Below, piece by piece: positions 9,053 to 18,039 of a stretch of 64,000 nt of DNA (within the stretch, counting starts at the first letter, position 1; each line of letters opens with the position of its first letter). The notes beneath the pieces were generated by a model that did no database searches, was not told the DNA's origin, and saw nothing but the letters and a program-made list of their open reading frames with translations. Location of the stretch: the NCBI RefSeq assembly GCF_009388985.1, contig NZ_CP036422.1, positions 2,680,501 to 2,744,500 of the forward strand. Reading direction: 5' to 3'. A program made the translations under genes and the position numbers. This stretch comes from Halioglobus maricola (GTDB taxonomy: Bacteria; Pseudomonadota; Gammaproteobacteria; Pseudomonadales; Halieaceae).

Positions 9053-9262
9053 GTGGAAAGTAATCTAGAGTCAATGGGCCGACGGATTAGAGAAACAAGA
9101 AATTCTCAACAAATTTCACAAGAGACTCTAGCCGACATGGCAGGGGTCGATCGGAGTCACATGGGCTTTATAGAACGTGGAAAGAGGGATATCCGAGTTA
9201 GTACTCTGTTTAAGATAGCCCGGGCGTTAAAAATGCCTCCTGGCAACTTACTGGATTTCTAG
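9053..9262 (+). CDS. Small XRE-family helix-turn-helix regulator
   Basis: A 69-residue Cro/C1-type DNA-binding protein made of a single HTH domain. RRIRETRNSQQISQETLA is helix 1-2, the recognition helix region is around DRSHMGFIERGKR, and the domain closes with LFKIARALKMPPGNLL. The start is a GTG at 9053 with GGCTGGGAG upstream. It is divergent from the GIY-YIG-like gene, with 157 bp between them, so it may control that gene and itself. It resembles controller (C) proteins of restriction-modification systems in size, but no methyltransferase is adjacent. Confidence 0.8.
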   Translation: MESNLESMGRRIRETRNSQQISQETLADMAGVDRSHMGFIERGKRDIRVSTLFKIARALKMPPGNLLDF

Positions 9263-9622
9263 AGATAGCCGCATTGCATTGGTGGCTTGCTTCTAATCTA
9301 AGGTTTCACTTGACTCTCGATTCTAACGAATTTGCGAGAGCCGATATTCCGTTCCTAGGCACATTACCATTCGCCCTCGGAACCACGCCTCTCTCAAACA
9401 ATCTGGCAGGACAGCTTTGAACTTCCATGGAGGCCTATCCTTCTCCCGACAAAGCCGAAATACTATCAAAAGCTCGCCACCCCAGAGCTCTCCGCATCGA
9501 CTTGCACCCTACCGGCGCTTAAAACCGCTGGACTGCTTGAAGTTGCCAAGCTGAGGCTCCAAACACGCTTTTCATGGCGCCTCAAGTGAAGTAGTTTGAC
9601 CAAATCATTGATAGTGCTGTAG
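9263..9622. other. Gene-free stretch between the XRE gene and cadR
   Basis: About 360 bp with no convincing coding frame on either strand. It contains an imperfect dyad, CTCTCG near 9314 and CGAGAG near 9335. Weak frames in its right half do not resemble any protein I recognise. It may be a degenerate joint between two cargo modules. Confidence 0.4.
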
Positions 9623-10018
9623 TCACTGCCCAGACGACAACGATTGTAAAATTCCACAGTGCTCTACTGTTTGCTGATCTGAGCAATGGCGGCGCAGTGA
9701 CTTCAATTGTGCATTTAGCTGCATCAGTTCGCGAATTCTCGTCTCTACCTGCTGAATATGCGTCTCCATCATGCGATTCACCTCATCACATTGAGCCCCT
9801 GGCGAGCGCTTCAGTTCCAACAATTGGCGAATCTCTGACAAGCTGAGGTCCAGTCCACGACAGAGTTTGATAAATGACAGCTGCTCTATGTGACTGTCGT
9901 CGTAAAGGCGGAAGTTTCCTTCACTGCGTTGGGTCGAAGGCAGCAAATTCTCCTTTTCATAGTAACGAATGGCTTGCACAGAGCAGCCGGTCAATTTTGC
10001 GAGTTTACCGATTTTCAT
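9623..10018 (-). CDS. cadR: CadR/PbrR-type MerR regulator (Cd/Pb/Zn responsive)
   Basis: A 131-residue MerR-family activator starting at ATG 10018 (MKIGKLAKL); an in-frame upstream extension overlaps the promoter and is not used. The N-terminal winged HTH ends in RYYEKENLL, followed by a long dimerisation helix. Cysteines at 77 (QCDEVN), 112 (RHCSD) and 121 (EHCGIL) match the metal-binding trio of CadR (Cys77, Cys112, about 119) and of PbrR. Divalent Cd, Pb or Zn is therefore the likely inducer. It is divergent from the CDF transporter, with a textbook MerR-type promoter between them at 10038-10068. It should repress or activate that promoter by DNA distortion. Confidence 0.9.
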   Translation of the reverse strand: MKIGKLAKLTGCSVQAIRYYEKENLLPSTQRSEGNFRLYDDSHIEQLSFIKLCRGLDLSLSEIRQLLELKRSPGAQCDEVNRMMETHIQQVETRIRELMQLNAQLKSLRRHCSDQQTVEHCGILQSLSSGQ

Positions 10019-10037
10019 TGGGGGTTCGCCCTGGTGC

Positions 10038-10068
10038 TTGACTCTATAGTAACTATAGAGTTTAGACT
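10038..10068 (+). promoter_or_regulatory. MerR-type promoter/operator for the CDF gene (CadR box)
   Basis: The -35 TTGACT (10038-10043) and -10 TAGACT (10063-10068) are separated by 19 bp, the overlong spacer typical of MerR-activated promoters. A perfect dyad ACTCTATAG / CTATAGAGT (10041-10061, centre TAA) fills the spacer. The half-sites match those known for CadR/ZccR/PbrR regulators, agreeing with the adjacent regulator. Confidence 0.85.
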
Positions 10069-10097
10069 GCAATGCATTAACGTGACAAGAGGCCTGT

Positions 10098-10997
10098 ATG
10101 ACTGATCAAAATGACAGTTGTTGTCAGGGCAATAAAACGAAGAGTCCTACCCAGGATGCGACAAATGGCGACCTTTCAGCAGTCGGCTTTGTCAGTGAAT
10201 ATGATGTGCCCAAAATGGATTGCCCCTCAGAGGAGGGAATCATCCGTATGGCGCTGGAGGGTGTGAAGCCGAGCGTTGTTCTGGAGTTTGATACGCCCAA
10301 TCGGAAAGTCCGCATTTTCCATGGTGAGGACACAGAAGCGGTTGAAGAACGGATGCTTTCCATAGGCCTTGGGGCCCGGCGTAAGAGCACCGAGCCAGTG
10401 TCTGACGATGCGATCGCTTGTGCCCAGGAAACCGCCCAGGACACAGCAGAGAAGGAAATGGGCGTTCTCAAGTGGCTGCTAGCAATTAACGGCATTATGT
10501 TTGTCGTGGAGATAGTGGTTGGCTGGTGGGCGCAATCCACTGGTCTGATTGCAGATTCGCTGGACATGTTTGCCGATGCGGCGGTCTACGGCGTCGCACT
10601 CTATGCCGTCGGCCAAAGTGCTCAGATGAAATTGAGGGCTGCGCATTTTTCAGGCTGGCTGCAGGTTATTCTGGCTCTCGGCGCATTGAGTGAGGTTGTT
10701 CGTCGATTCCTGTACGGCAGTGAACCGGACTCAAACTTGATGATGTCGTTCGGTCTAATAGCTCTCGCAGCTAACGTGTTGTGCTTGGCGCTCATCACCA
10801 AGCATCGCGAAGGTGGAGTGCACATGAGAGCCAGTTGGATTTTCTCTGCCAATGACGTCATCGCTAACCTGGGTATCATTATTGCCGGAGCCCTGGTCGC
10901 CTGGACAGGGTCACGCTATCCGGACCTGATCATTGGCTTCATCATCGCCGGGGTCGTTCTGAACGGTGCCTACAGAATACTGAAGCTTAGATCCTGA
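10098..10997 (+). CDS. CDF-type cation efflux protein with N-terminal metal-binding domain
   Basis: A 299-residue cation diffusion facilitator. Residues about 1-95 are a soluble extension containing CCQ and an HMA-like segment (PKMDCPSEEGIIRMAL), then come six predicted membrane helices from about residue 120. The CDF signature in helix 2 is ADSLDMFADA with paired aspartates. The second metal-site motif in helix 5 appears as SANDVIANLG, so one canonical His is replaced by Ser/Asn, which may shift metal preference. It should export divalent cations (Zn, Cd, Pb, Fe) from the cytoplasm. It lies just downstream of the CadR box and is followed after 10 bp by a methyltransferase gene. Confidence 0.85.
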   Translation: MTDQNDSCCQGNKTKSPTQDATNGDLSAVGFVSEYDVPKMDCPSEEGIIRMALEGVKPSVVLEFDTPNRKVRIFHGEDTEAVEERMLSIGLGARRKSTEPVSDDAIACAQETAQDTAEKEMGVLKWLLAINGIMFVVEIVVGWWAQSTGLIADSLDMFADAAVYGVALYAVGQSAQMKLRAAHFSGWLQVILALGALSEVVRRFLYGSEPDSNLMMSFGLIALAANVLCLALITKHREGGVHMRASWIFSANDVIANLGIIIAGALVAWTGSRYPDLIIGFIIAGVVLNGAYRILKLRS

Positions 10998-11007
10998 ACA
11001 GAGAAGT

Positions 11008-11670
11008 ATGATGAAACCTTCCAATACCCAATCATATATTCCGGCCCTCAAATATCATGCGCTAACGCGGTATTACGATCAGGTGGTTTCCCTGACGACG
11101 CGAGAAGCAACGTTCAAGTCCGCACTGGTAAACCAGACTGCCCCGCTTGCTAGACATCACCTGCTCGATATTGGCTGCGGAACAGGCACATTGACCCGGA
11201 TGTTTGCCGAACGAGAGCCATCGTTGACGATTACAGGCCTGGACGCTGATCCAGGCGCACTTGAGATCGCCAGAAATAGGCTTACGTCAGCAAATCAGTG
11301 CGTGAGCTTGCAACAAGGGTTTGCTCAAGACATGCCGTTCGAATCGGCCACTTTTGACATGGCAGTGTCGAGCCTATTTTTCCACCACCTGAACCGACGG
11401 CAAAAACTTGAAGTGCTGCATGAGATTCGCCGTGTCCTTAAACCGGGAGGACAACTGCACATTGCCGACTGGGGTAAGCCATCGTCATTGGTTCAACGTG
11501 GCCTATTCTTGCTGGTTCAGTGTCTCGACGGCTTCGAAACAACCCGGGATAGCGTGGAGGACTTGCTGCCGGTCTTACTTGAGGAGGCTGGATTTCTCGA
11601 TATAGCCAGAGGCGTATGCATTCCTACCGCTTTAGGTACCATCAGATTGTTCCAGGCAAAGGAGAGCTAA
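11008..11670 (+). CDS. Class I SAM-dependent methyltransferase
   Basis: A 220-residue soluble methyltransferase. Motif I is LLDIGCGTGTL (about residues 53-63), motif II is GLDADPGAL, motif post-I is near FAQDMPFESATFD, and RVLKPGGQLHIADWG is the family-typical strand and loop. It resembles the UbiE/COQ5-type Methyltransf_11/25 families, with unknown substrate. It follows the CDF gene by 10 bp, so both should be transcribed from the CadR-controlled promoter. That linkage suggests a role in metal stress, perhaps methylating a metalloid or small ligand, but this is inference. ATG is doubled at the start (ATGATG), so the start is uncertain by one codon. Confidence 0.85.
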   Translation: MMKPSNTQSYIPALKYHALTRYYDQVVSLTTREATFKSALVNQTAPLARHHLLDIGCGTGTLTRMFAEREPSLTITGLDADPGALEIARNRLTSANQCVSLQQGFAQDMPFESATFDMAVSSLFFHHLNRRQKLEVLHEIRRVLKPGGQLHIADWGKPSSLVQRGLFLLVQCLDGFETTRDSVEDLLPVLLEEAGFLDIARGVCIPTALGTIRLFQAKES

Positions 11671-11811
11671 TTCTGTGGAACTCACGAATAAGACATCCAA
11701 GACCAAAAATCTACCAAACCCCTGTGGCCCAGAGGTGGTACGGTGTGTTCTTTAAACACTTGTGCTACGATCTGTGGTCTTAAAACTGTTGAATGATCCG
11801 TCCTCGAGACA

Positions 11812-12171
11812 ATGATTAAATTCCGCCGCACAATAGCCATATGTATTTTGGCGCTGCTAACCAGCCAGTCAGTGATGGCTGGCCTCGGCGAGCATTACGC
11901 GGTTTTCGCTGGCGATGAGGCAGGGCATACACAATCTACGGATAGCGCGAATCACTCTGTTAACAGCCAATCTGATCATGGACAACATGACTCGGAAGAC
12001 ATATTCGACACCAATTGTTGTCATTCCCACGGCCACTGCCATGTATTGGGCATAGGCAGCTTGGTGAATAGCGTGTCAGCTCTCTTTGGGCGGCACTTCG
12101 TTGCTCCTCCCTCTCCTTCATACCACTCTCAGTACCAAGACCCCCTTCTTAGGCCCCCTGCGACCGCCTGA
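11812..12171 (+). CDS. czcI: Secreted His-rich metal-binding protein (CzcI-like)
   Basis: A 119-residue exported protein. An N-terminal signal peptide (basic MIKFRR, hydrophobic core IAICILALLTSQ, cleavage near VMAG) is followed by a His/Asp-rich region. That region has HGQHDSED and a compact NCCHSHGHCHV cluster near residues 63-77, an obvious metal-binding site in the periplasm. It ends in a Pro-rich tail with LLRPP. Size, position directly upstream of czcCBA and His clusters fit CzcI, a periplasmic modulator of Czc expression. The family is poorly conserved, so this is a positional call. A perfect hairpin follows its stop codon. Confidence 0.65.
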   Translation: MIKFRRTIAICILALLTSQSVMAGLGEHYAVFAGDEAGHTQSTDSANHSVNSQSDHGQHDSEDIFDTNCCHSHGHCHVLGIGSLVNSVSALFGRHFVAPPSPSYHSQYQDPLLRPPATA

Positions 12172-12191
12172 TCTCGCCACACCTGGCGAGA
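12172..12191 (+). promoter_or_regulatory. Perfect hairpin between czcI and czcC
   Basis: TCTCGCCA-CACC-TGGCGAGA is an 8-bp stem with a 4-nt loop that begins at the first base after the czcI stop. No T-run follows, so it is not an ordinary intrinsic terminator. It could stabilise the czcI message or attenuate transcription into czcCBA. Confidence 0.5.
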
Positions 12192-12367
12192 AAGCGCATT
12201 CTGCTACACAAATTCCGTACCTGAAATACCTCGGGGATGTACGCGTATCCCTGTTGAAAATCGTATCCCGGATACTGAGTTTGGCGGCAGCTGCGTTGTT
12301 TTGAGCTTGTGTTTCGCCTCGGCGATCCAGGCAAAAACAGGTAGACCTAAGCTAGGGACATAACAGG

Positions 12368-13711
12368 ATGTATCAAACTATCTGCGGGGCGCAAACCCGC
12401 TATATTGATGGGTATCGATCTTCGATACTCACTTTTCTCTGCTGCCTCTTCGCGGCCCTGCTGGCATTGCCCGCAAATGCCGCTGAGCGGAGCGACACAG
12501 CGATGACGCTGGGGTCCGCGATAAAACTCGCTCTTTCCGAGAACCCGGACCTCCAGGTTTATCGGCTCAGAGAGACCGGTCTGCAGGGCCTGGTGCAAAA
12601 CGCCAGTCTAGCGCCGCCGATTGACCTGAGCGCGGAAGCTGAAAACATTGGCGGCACCGACGATTACAGTGGGTTCGATAGTGCAGAATTTACCCTTGCC
12701 CTATCGTCAGTTATCGAATTGGGCGACAAGCGAGAGGCGCGAGTTGCGGCTGTCGAAGCTCAACGACAGGTAATCGCTGGAGAGCGCCAGACCCGCGCCC
12801 TGGATCTGATGGGTGAGGTGACCCGCCGCTATGTGGAGGTGGTCGCCACCCAGGCACGACTTGATCTTGCGGTCAATGCCAGGTCGCTTGCGCAAGAGGT
12901 TGTCCAATCAGTAGAGCACCGCGCCCGCGCTGGCGCTGCTCCCGAGGCAGAGCCCCTTCGGGCGCGAGCGAATTTGGCACAGGCTGAGTTGGTAGTGAGT
13001 GAAGGACAGAATCGGCTGCGAGCCGCCCGGCTTTCACTCTCCGTATTGTGGGGAGATATGGAGCCCGGTTTTGTGCGAGTGGCTGGCAACTTAGATAATC
13101 TGGGCAATGTCGGTGACTTTGACGCACTCTATCAGCGAGCAATCCAGAACCCGGCTATCGAGTTCTTCGCCAGCGAGGAGCGCTTACGCGAAGCGGAATT
13201 TCAACTCGCCACGTCCCAGTCCAATACCGATATCGGCTGGTCTGTAGGCATTCGGCAATACCAGGAAACAAACGATACTGCTTTTGTTGCTGGATTGAGC
13301 ATTCCGCTGGTCGGCGCTAAGCGGAATACCGGCGCCCTCCAATCTGCAAGAGCTGCTCGGGATGAGGTCTCAATGCGCCGCGAGTCCGCCCTTCTCAATC
13401 TGCGCGCTAGTCTTTTCGACGCGTATCAGCAGCGGAGGCTAGGGATAGAAACAGCTAACTCACTCCGAAGCGATGTCATCCCCTTATTACAACGCGCGCT
13501 ACAGCAAACCCAGGCGGCCTACGAAAACGGACGCTATAGCTATCAGGAGTGGGCTGCGGCACAACAGGAACTACTCTCAGCAGAGTACGCCCTGATAGCG
13601 GCAGCCTCGGCTGCGCTCCAAAGTGGCGCCACGATAGAACAACTCACCTCTGAACCCCTATTACCTTCACTGGAGCCCGGTTCCAGTAACATTGAGCAGG
13701 AATCTGACTAA
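12368..13711 (+). CDS. czcC: Outer-membrane efflux channel CzcC (TolC superfamily)
   Basis: A 447-residue outer-membrane factor with an N-terminal signal region ending near ALPANAAE (about residue 39). Two OEP repeats follow, rich in long Ala/Glu/Gln coiled-coil segments (about 50-240 and 245-430). It forms the outer-membrane exit duct of the Czc tripartite pump, receiving Co, Zn and Cd from CzcA through CzcB. The stop overlaps the czcB ATG as TAATG, so the genes are translationally coupled. The 196-bp gap from czcI contains a hairpin. Confidence 0.9.
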   Translation: MYQTICGAQTRYIDGYRSSILTFLCCLFAALLALPANAAERSDTAMTLGSAIKLALSENPDLQVYRLRETGLQGLVQNASLAPPIDLSAEAENIGGTDDYSGFDSAEFTLALSSVIELGDKREARVAAVEAQRQVIAGERQTRALDLMGEVTRRYVEVVATQARLDLAVNARSLAQEVVQSVEHRARAGAAPEAEPLRARANLAQAELVVSEGQNRLRAARLSLSVLWGDMEPGFVRVAGNLDNLGNVGDFDALYQRAIQNPAIEFFASEERLREAEFQLATSQSNTDIGWSVGIRQYQETNDTAFVAGLSIPLVGAKRNTGALQSARAARDEVSMRRESALLNLRASLFDAYQQRRLGIETANSLRSDVIPLLQRALQQTQAAYENGRYSYQEWAAAQQELLSAEYALIAAASAALQSGATIEQLTSEPLLPSLEPGSSNIEQESD

Positions 13712-14634
13712 TGCAAACACTTACACGAAAGCGCATCATTTCCTGGCTGCACCTGCTCATATTGGCCACTTCGTTTGGTTGGGTAGTTGCATCCGCTGAT
13801 GAAGAGGCCCACAGTGAGGAGGGCCATATCACTCTAACGCCAGAGCAAGTCAAACACGCCGGAATAACCCTTGATCGTGTCGGGCCTGCAAGCATACGTG
13901 AGACCCTTCCGCTATACGGACAGGTCGTGCCCAATGCGCTGCGCCAGCAGGCTGTCTCCGCTCGTTTCCCTGGCGTCATCAAAAGCGTGGCCAAACAGGT
14001 GGGCGATGCAGTGCAACGGGGTGAAACGCTGGCAACAGTGGAAAGCAACGAGAGCCTGAAGTCCTACCCCGTGGTTGCTTCGCTTGACGGCGTTGTCGCG
14101 CAGCGTAGTGCCAATGTGGGCGAGCAGACTGACGGCAGAACGTTGTTTGTGATCGGCGACTACTCCACCGTGTGGGTGGAGCTCGCAGTATTTCCGGCAG
14201 ACCTTTCCAAAGTGCACGTCGGGCAGCCAGTCAGAATCGAAACCCGTGATGCCACCGTTACCGGAAAAGGCAAGATCATCGCCATTTTGCCTGTAGGCAG
14301 CAGCACCAACCAGACCACCACGGCAAGAGTCCTCCTCGACAACCCGGATCGGCAGTGGATACCTGGACACTTTATCACCGCAGAAGTGTTCCTTTCTGAG
14401 GCAGTAGTAGCGACGGTTATTCAGGATAAAGCCATTCAAATAATCGAGGATGAAAGTGTTGTTTTTGTAGCTGGCGATGAGGGCTTTGAACCACGGCCTG
14501 TAATTCTGGGACGTAGCGATGGTCAGGTCAGTGAAGTGCTGGAAGGGTTACGAGCCGGAGAGGCCTATGTATCCACCAACAGTTTCACCCTGAAGTCTGA
14601 ACTGGGCAAGGAGGACCTTGAACATGATGACTAG
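13711..14634 (+). CDS. czcB: Periplasmic adaptor CzcB (membrane fusion protein)
   Basis: A 307-residue membrane fusion protein, shorter than many CzcB proteins (about 350-400 or more). A signal/anchor segment (about residues 8-28) precedes a short acidic/His stretch (EEAHSEEGH). A barrel-sandwich hybrid follows, with both lipoyl half-motifs visible (RFPGVIKSV near 90 and SLDGVVAQRSANVGEQ near 125-140), and then the beta-barrel domain. The alpha-hairpin between lipoyl halves is almost absent, which explains the small size. It bridges CzcA and CzcC. The czcA gene starts 90 bp downstream. Confidence 0.9.
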   Translation: MQTLTRKRIISWLHLLILATSFGWVVASADEEAHSEEGHITLTPEQVKHAGITLDRVGPASIRETLPLYGQVVPNALRQQAVSARFPGVIKSVAKQVGDAVQRGETLATVESNESLKSYPVVASLDGVVAQRSANVGEQTDGRTLFVIGDYSTVWVELAVFPADLSKVHVGQPVRIETRDATVTGKGKIIAILPVGSSTNQTTTARVLLDNPDRQWIPGHFITAEVFLSEAVVATVIQDKAIQIIEDESVVFVAGDEGFEPRPVILGRSDGQVSEVLEGLRAGEAYVSTNSFTLKSELGKEDLEHDD

Positions 14635-14724
14635 GGCTCCCCAAGGACAGAATTTTCCCTTCACAAGTCAATTGGCTTCGCGACTTAAAGTCTGTGTCGT
14701 AAAAGCCGCTAGCAGGTTCGTACT

Positions 14725-17700
14725 ATGATTGATGCGCTTATCCAGTTTTCCATTGCCCGCCGCTGGCTGGTTGTCTTTCTGGTTGCGATAGTGGCTGCGG
14801 TCGGCGTCTGGAACTACCAAAAACTTCCCATCGATGCGGTCCCCGACATCACCAATGTGCAGGTCCAGATTAATACCGAGGCGCCTGGTTACTCACCTCT
14901 GGAAGTTGAGCAACGAATCACCTATCTGGTGGAACTGGCAATCACCGGGCTACCCCTTGTGGAGCAGACCCGATCCATATCCCGCTACGCCCTATCCCAG
15001 GTCACTGTTGTATTTGAGAAGGGTACCGATATCTACTTTGCTCGCAATCTCATCAATGAACGCTTGCAGCAAGCCAAGAGTGAGATGCCCTCGGGCATTG
15101 AGCCTGTCATGGGTCCTGTTGCTACAGGGCTGGGTGAAATATTTCACTACGCGGTGAAAGCTGAGCCCGGGGCAAGACAAGACAATGGCGAACCCTACGA
15201 CGCGATGGCGCTGCGCACGCTGCAAGATTGGGTTATTCGGCCGCAATTGCGTCTGGTGCCAGGGGTGACAGAGATCAACACCATTGGGGGCTATGAAAAA
15301 GAGTTCCACATCACCCCTGATCCCGCTGGATTGCTAGCCTACGGTCTGACCTTTGATGATCTGGTAGATGCGCTACCAAAAAATAACGCCAACGTTGGGG
15401 CAGGCTATATAGAGAAAAACGGCGAGCAGTACCTTATTCGTGCGCCGGGTCAGGTATCTGATATAGCGTCTATAGAGAGCGTAATCGTCGCCCATCGCGA
15501 TAACGTGCCGATCACAATATCCGATGTCGCTGATGTCGGTTTCGGCAAACAACTGCGCACCGGTGCCGCCACGCTGGATGGGAAGGAAACGGTTCTGGGA
15601 ACAGCGGTAATGTTACTCGGAGCCAACAGCCGAACTGTATCAGCCGCGGTGGCTGAGAAACTTTCTGAGATCAACAAAACCCTTCCCGAAGGGGTCACTG
15701 CTGAGCCTGTCTACGACCGCACGGTGCTGGTAGATAAAACCATAACCACGGTGCAGACAAATTTGCTAGAAGGCGCCGTATTAGTAGTCGTTGTACTGCT
15801 GGTGATGCTGGGAAATGTCCGCGCTGCACTGCTCACAGCGATGGTCATACCCCTGTCCATGCTCATGTTGATGTCCGGCATGGTGGAAACCAAGGTCAGC
15901 GCCAATCTGATGAGCCTGGGTGCGCTGGATTTTGGTCTGATCGTCGATGGTGCCGTTATCATTGTTGAAAACTGTATCCTCCGACTCTCCGAACGCCAGC
16001 AACATCTCGGTCGCCTCTTGAAGCTGGAGGAGCGTTTGCAGACAGTGTTTACCGCCACTAGAGAGGTGTTTACCCCCAGTCTGATCAGCGTGCTGGTCGT
16101 GATTCTGGTCAACCTCCCGATTCTGGCCCTGACGGGCGTTGAGGGCAAGATGTTCACGCCTATGGCTATGGCAGTGATTATGGCATTGGTTTCGGCGTTA
16201 ATACTCTCACTCACGTTTGTACCGGCGGCCGTTGCTCTGCTGCTCACCGGGCACATAAAGGAAAAGGACAACGCCATTGTTCGCGGCGCCAAATCACTGT
16301 ACCTCCCCACGTTGACGGCTGCTCTGAAATTCCGACTTCCCGTATTCCTCAGCGCGGTGCTGTTTGTGCTCGGCTGTGGTTGGTTGGCAACCCGGATGGG
16401 CGCTGAATTCATTCCAAACCTGGATGAGGGGGATGTTGCGATACAAGCACTACGCATACCAGGCACGAGCCTGACTCAATCGCTTGAGATGCAGTTTCAG
16501 CTGGAGCGCGCGATTCTCGAACTCCCCGAAGTGAAAACCTACTTCTCGCGTGTAGGGACTGCTGAAGTCGCCAGCGATCCCATGGGGCCTAATATTTCCG
16601 ATGGCTACGTAATGCTCAAGGACCGAGAGGAGTGGCCAGACCCGGATAAGTCCAAAACACAGTTGCTGGAAGACATAGACGAGAAACTGGCGCAATTGCC
16701 TGGCAATGCGTTTGAAATCAGCCAGCCCATTCAGTTGCGCTTCAATGAACTGATTTCCGGTGTGCGCTCTGACCTCGGGGTGAAGGTGTTTGGTGACGAT
16801 TTGGGGCAACTGTTGCGCTCTGGCAATGAAATCGCCGAGGTCATCAATAGCATCGATGGCGCAGAAGGGGTTAAGGTCGAACAGGTGTCAGGTCTGCCAA
16901 TCCTATCGATTGAAGCAGACCGGCCGTCCCTGTATCGCTACGGCCTCAATGTTGCCGATGTCCAGGAAGTCATCGCGGCCGCTACTGGCGGCGAGGATGC
17001 GGGACTTGTTTTTGAGGGTGACAGACGATTCTCGATTGTGGTGCGGCTGTCCGAGCGCCTACGTAGTGATCTCCGTACGCTGGAGCGCCTGCCAATCCCC
17101 TTACCCAGGGGTGGCTATGTACCCCTTGGCGAGGTGGCGACGGTAAAACTGGCGCCGGGTGCGAACCAGATTTCGCGAGAAAATGGGAAGCGACGACTGG
17201 TGGTCAGTACCAATGTTCGAAACAGAGATCTGGCAGGCTTTGTTGCCGAAGTTCAGCAACAGGTGGAAGAACAGGTCAAAATCCCCCCCGGTTATTGGTT
17301 GAGCTACGGCGGCACATTCGAACAGCTAGAGTCAGCCTCTAAGCGGCTAAGCCTACTGGTGCCAGTAACGCTGGTGATGATCTTCGCACTATTGATGATG
17401 ACGTTCGGCTCAGCGAAAGACGCTGTGCTGGTTTTTAGCGGTGTTCCCCTTGCCTTGACGGGTGGTGTGATTTCGTTATGGCTGCGTGATATACCGCTAT
17501 CGATCACCGCAGGCGTTGGGTTCATCACCCTGTGCGGCGTATCGGTACTGACAGGCGTCATGATGGTATCGGCGTTCCGCGACGGGCTGGCAAGTGGCAA
17601 AGATATCGATGCATCGATTCACGACGGTGCCATGTTGCGGTTGCGCCCCATCCTGATGGTGGCGCTCGTGGCTGCCCTGGGGTTCTTGCCGATGGCACTC

Positions 17701-17865
17701 AATACAAGTACTGGTGCCGAGGTGCAACGTCCGCTCGCCACAGTGGTGATTGGCGGCATTATGTCTTCCACCTTACTGACACTCGTTGTGTTGCCCGGGC
17801 TCTATCGGATGGCCTATCGGAAGCCGAAAGCTGCAACAGTGTCTACAGAGTTGGCTTCGACATGA
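14725..17865 (+). CDS. czcA: RND heavy-metal efflux pump CzcA (HME1 type)
   Basis: A 1046-residue inner-membrane RND pump that drives Co/Zn/Cd out by proton antiport. It has the duplicated 12-helix architecture with two large periplasmic loops. The helix 4 motif reads DFGLIVDGAVIIVEN, placing Asp402, Asp408 and Glu415 at the proton-relay positions described for CzcA and assigning it to HME1 (divalent) rather than HME4 (Cu/Ag). It begins with a typical short N-terminal amphipathic helix. It is the last gene of czcI-C-B-A; a separate MerR-type promoter starts 40 bp downstream of its stop. Confidence 0.95.
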   Translation: MIDALIQFSIARRWLVVFLVAIVAAVGVWNYQKLPIDAVPDITNVQVQINTEAPGYSPLEVEQRITYLVELAITGLPLVEQTRSISRYALSQVTVVFEKGTDIYFARNLINERLQQAKSEMPSGIEPVMGPVATGLGEIFHYAVKAEPGARQDNGEPYDAMALRTLQDWVIRPQLRLVPGVTEINTIGGYEKEFHITPDPAGLLAYGLTFDDLVDALPKNNANVGAGYIEKNGEQYLIRAPGQVSDIASIESVIVAHRDNVPITISDVADVGFGKQLRTGAATLDGKETVLGTAVMLLGANSRTVSAAVAEKLSEINKTLPEGVTAEPVYDRTVLVDKTITTVQTNLLEGAVLVVVVLLVMLGNVRAALLTAMVIPLSMLMLMSGMVETKVSANLMSLGALDFGLIVDGAVIIVENCILRLSERQQHLGRLLKLEERLQTVFTATREVFTPSLISVLVVILVNLPILALTGVEGKMFTPMAMAVIMALVSALILSLTFVPAAVALLLTGHIKEKDNAIVRGAKSLYLPTLTAALKFRLPVFLSAVLFVLGCGWLATRMGAEFIPNLDEGDVAIQALRIPGTSLTQSLEMQFQLERAILELPEVKTYFSRVGTAEVASDPMGPNISDGYVMLKDREEWPDPDKSKTQLLEDIDEKLAQLPGNAFEISQPIQLRFNELISGVRSDLGVKVFGDDLGQLLRSGNEIAEVINSIDGAEGVKVEQVSGLPILSIEADRPSLYRYGLNVADVQEVIAAATGGEDAGLVFEGDRRFSIVVRLSERLRSDLRTLERLPIPLPRGGYVPLGEVATVKLAPGANQISRENGKRRLVVSTNVRNRDLAGFVAEVQQQVEEQVKIPPGYWLSYGGTFEQLESASKRLSLLVPVTLVMIFALLMMTFGSAKDAVLVFSGVPLALTGGVISLWLRDIPLSITAGVGFITLCGVSVLTGVMMVSAFRDGLASGKDIDASIHDGAMLRLRPILMVALVAALGFLPMALNTSTGAEVQRPLATVVIGGIMSSTLLTLVVLPGLYRMAYRKPKAATVSTELAST

Positions 17866-17904
17866 AAAGTGTAAAAGTTTTTCACGGTGACGCTGCAGAA
17901 ATAG

Positions 17905-17935
17905 TTGACCTTCCAGTCACTAGAAGGTGTAACTT
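17905..17935 (+). promoter_or_regulatory. MerR-type promoter/operator upstream of the czcD-like gene
   Basis: A TTGACC -35 (17905-17910), a 19-bp spacer and a TAACTT -10 (17930-17935) surround a dyad ACCTTC / GAAGGT (17908-17913 and 17923-17928). The half-sites match those of CueR/HmrR-type Cu(I)-responsive operators. They differ from the dyads next to all three MerR regulators in this element, so the controlling regulator is probably encoded elsewhere. The 5' leader to the CDF start would be about 95 nt. Confidence 0.75.
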
Positions 17936-18039
17936 TCATTATGTCCGAGCGAGTGTGGTAGACATCGGATCAATGGACACCTTCCGGGTGCACAAGGGTC
18001 AACTTCGAACAGACGTACTATTTATGTAGAAAAATTGTT

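Noticed and set aside
9466..9657. Minus-strand frame next to cadR
   Set aside because: Composition is not protein-like and no family resemblance was found; treated as non-coding.
17862..18029. A 55-codon frame whose ATG overlaps the czcA stop (ATGA)
   Set aside because: It runs straight through the MerR-type promoter and leader of the CDF gene, and its product resembles nothing I know. The overlap is probably chance.
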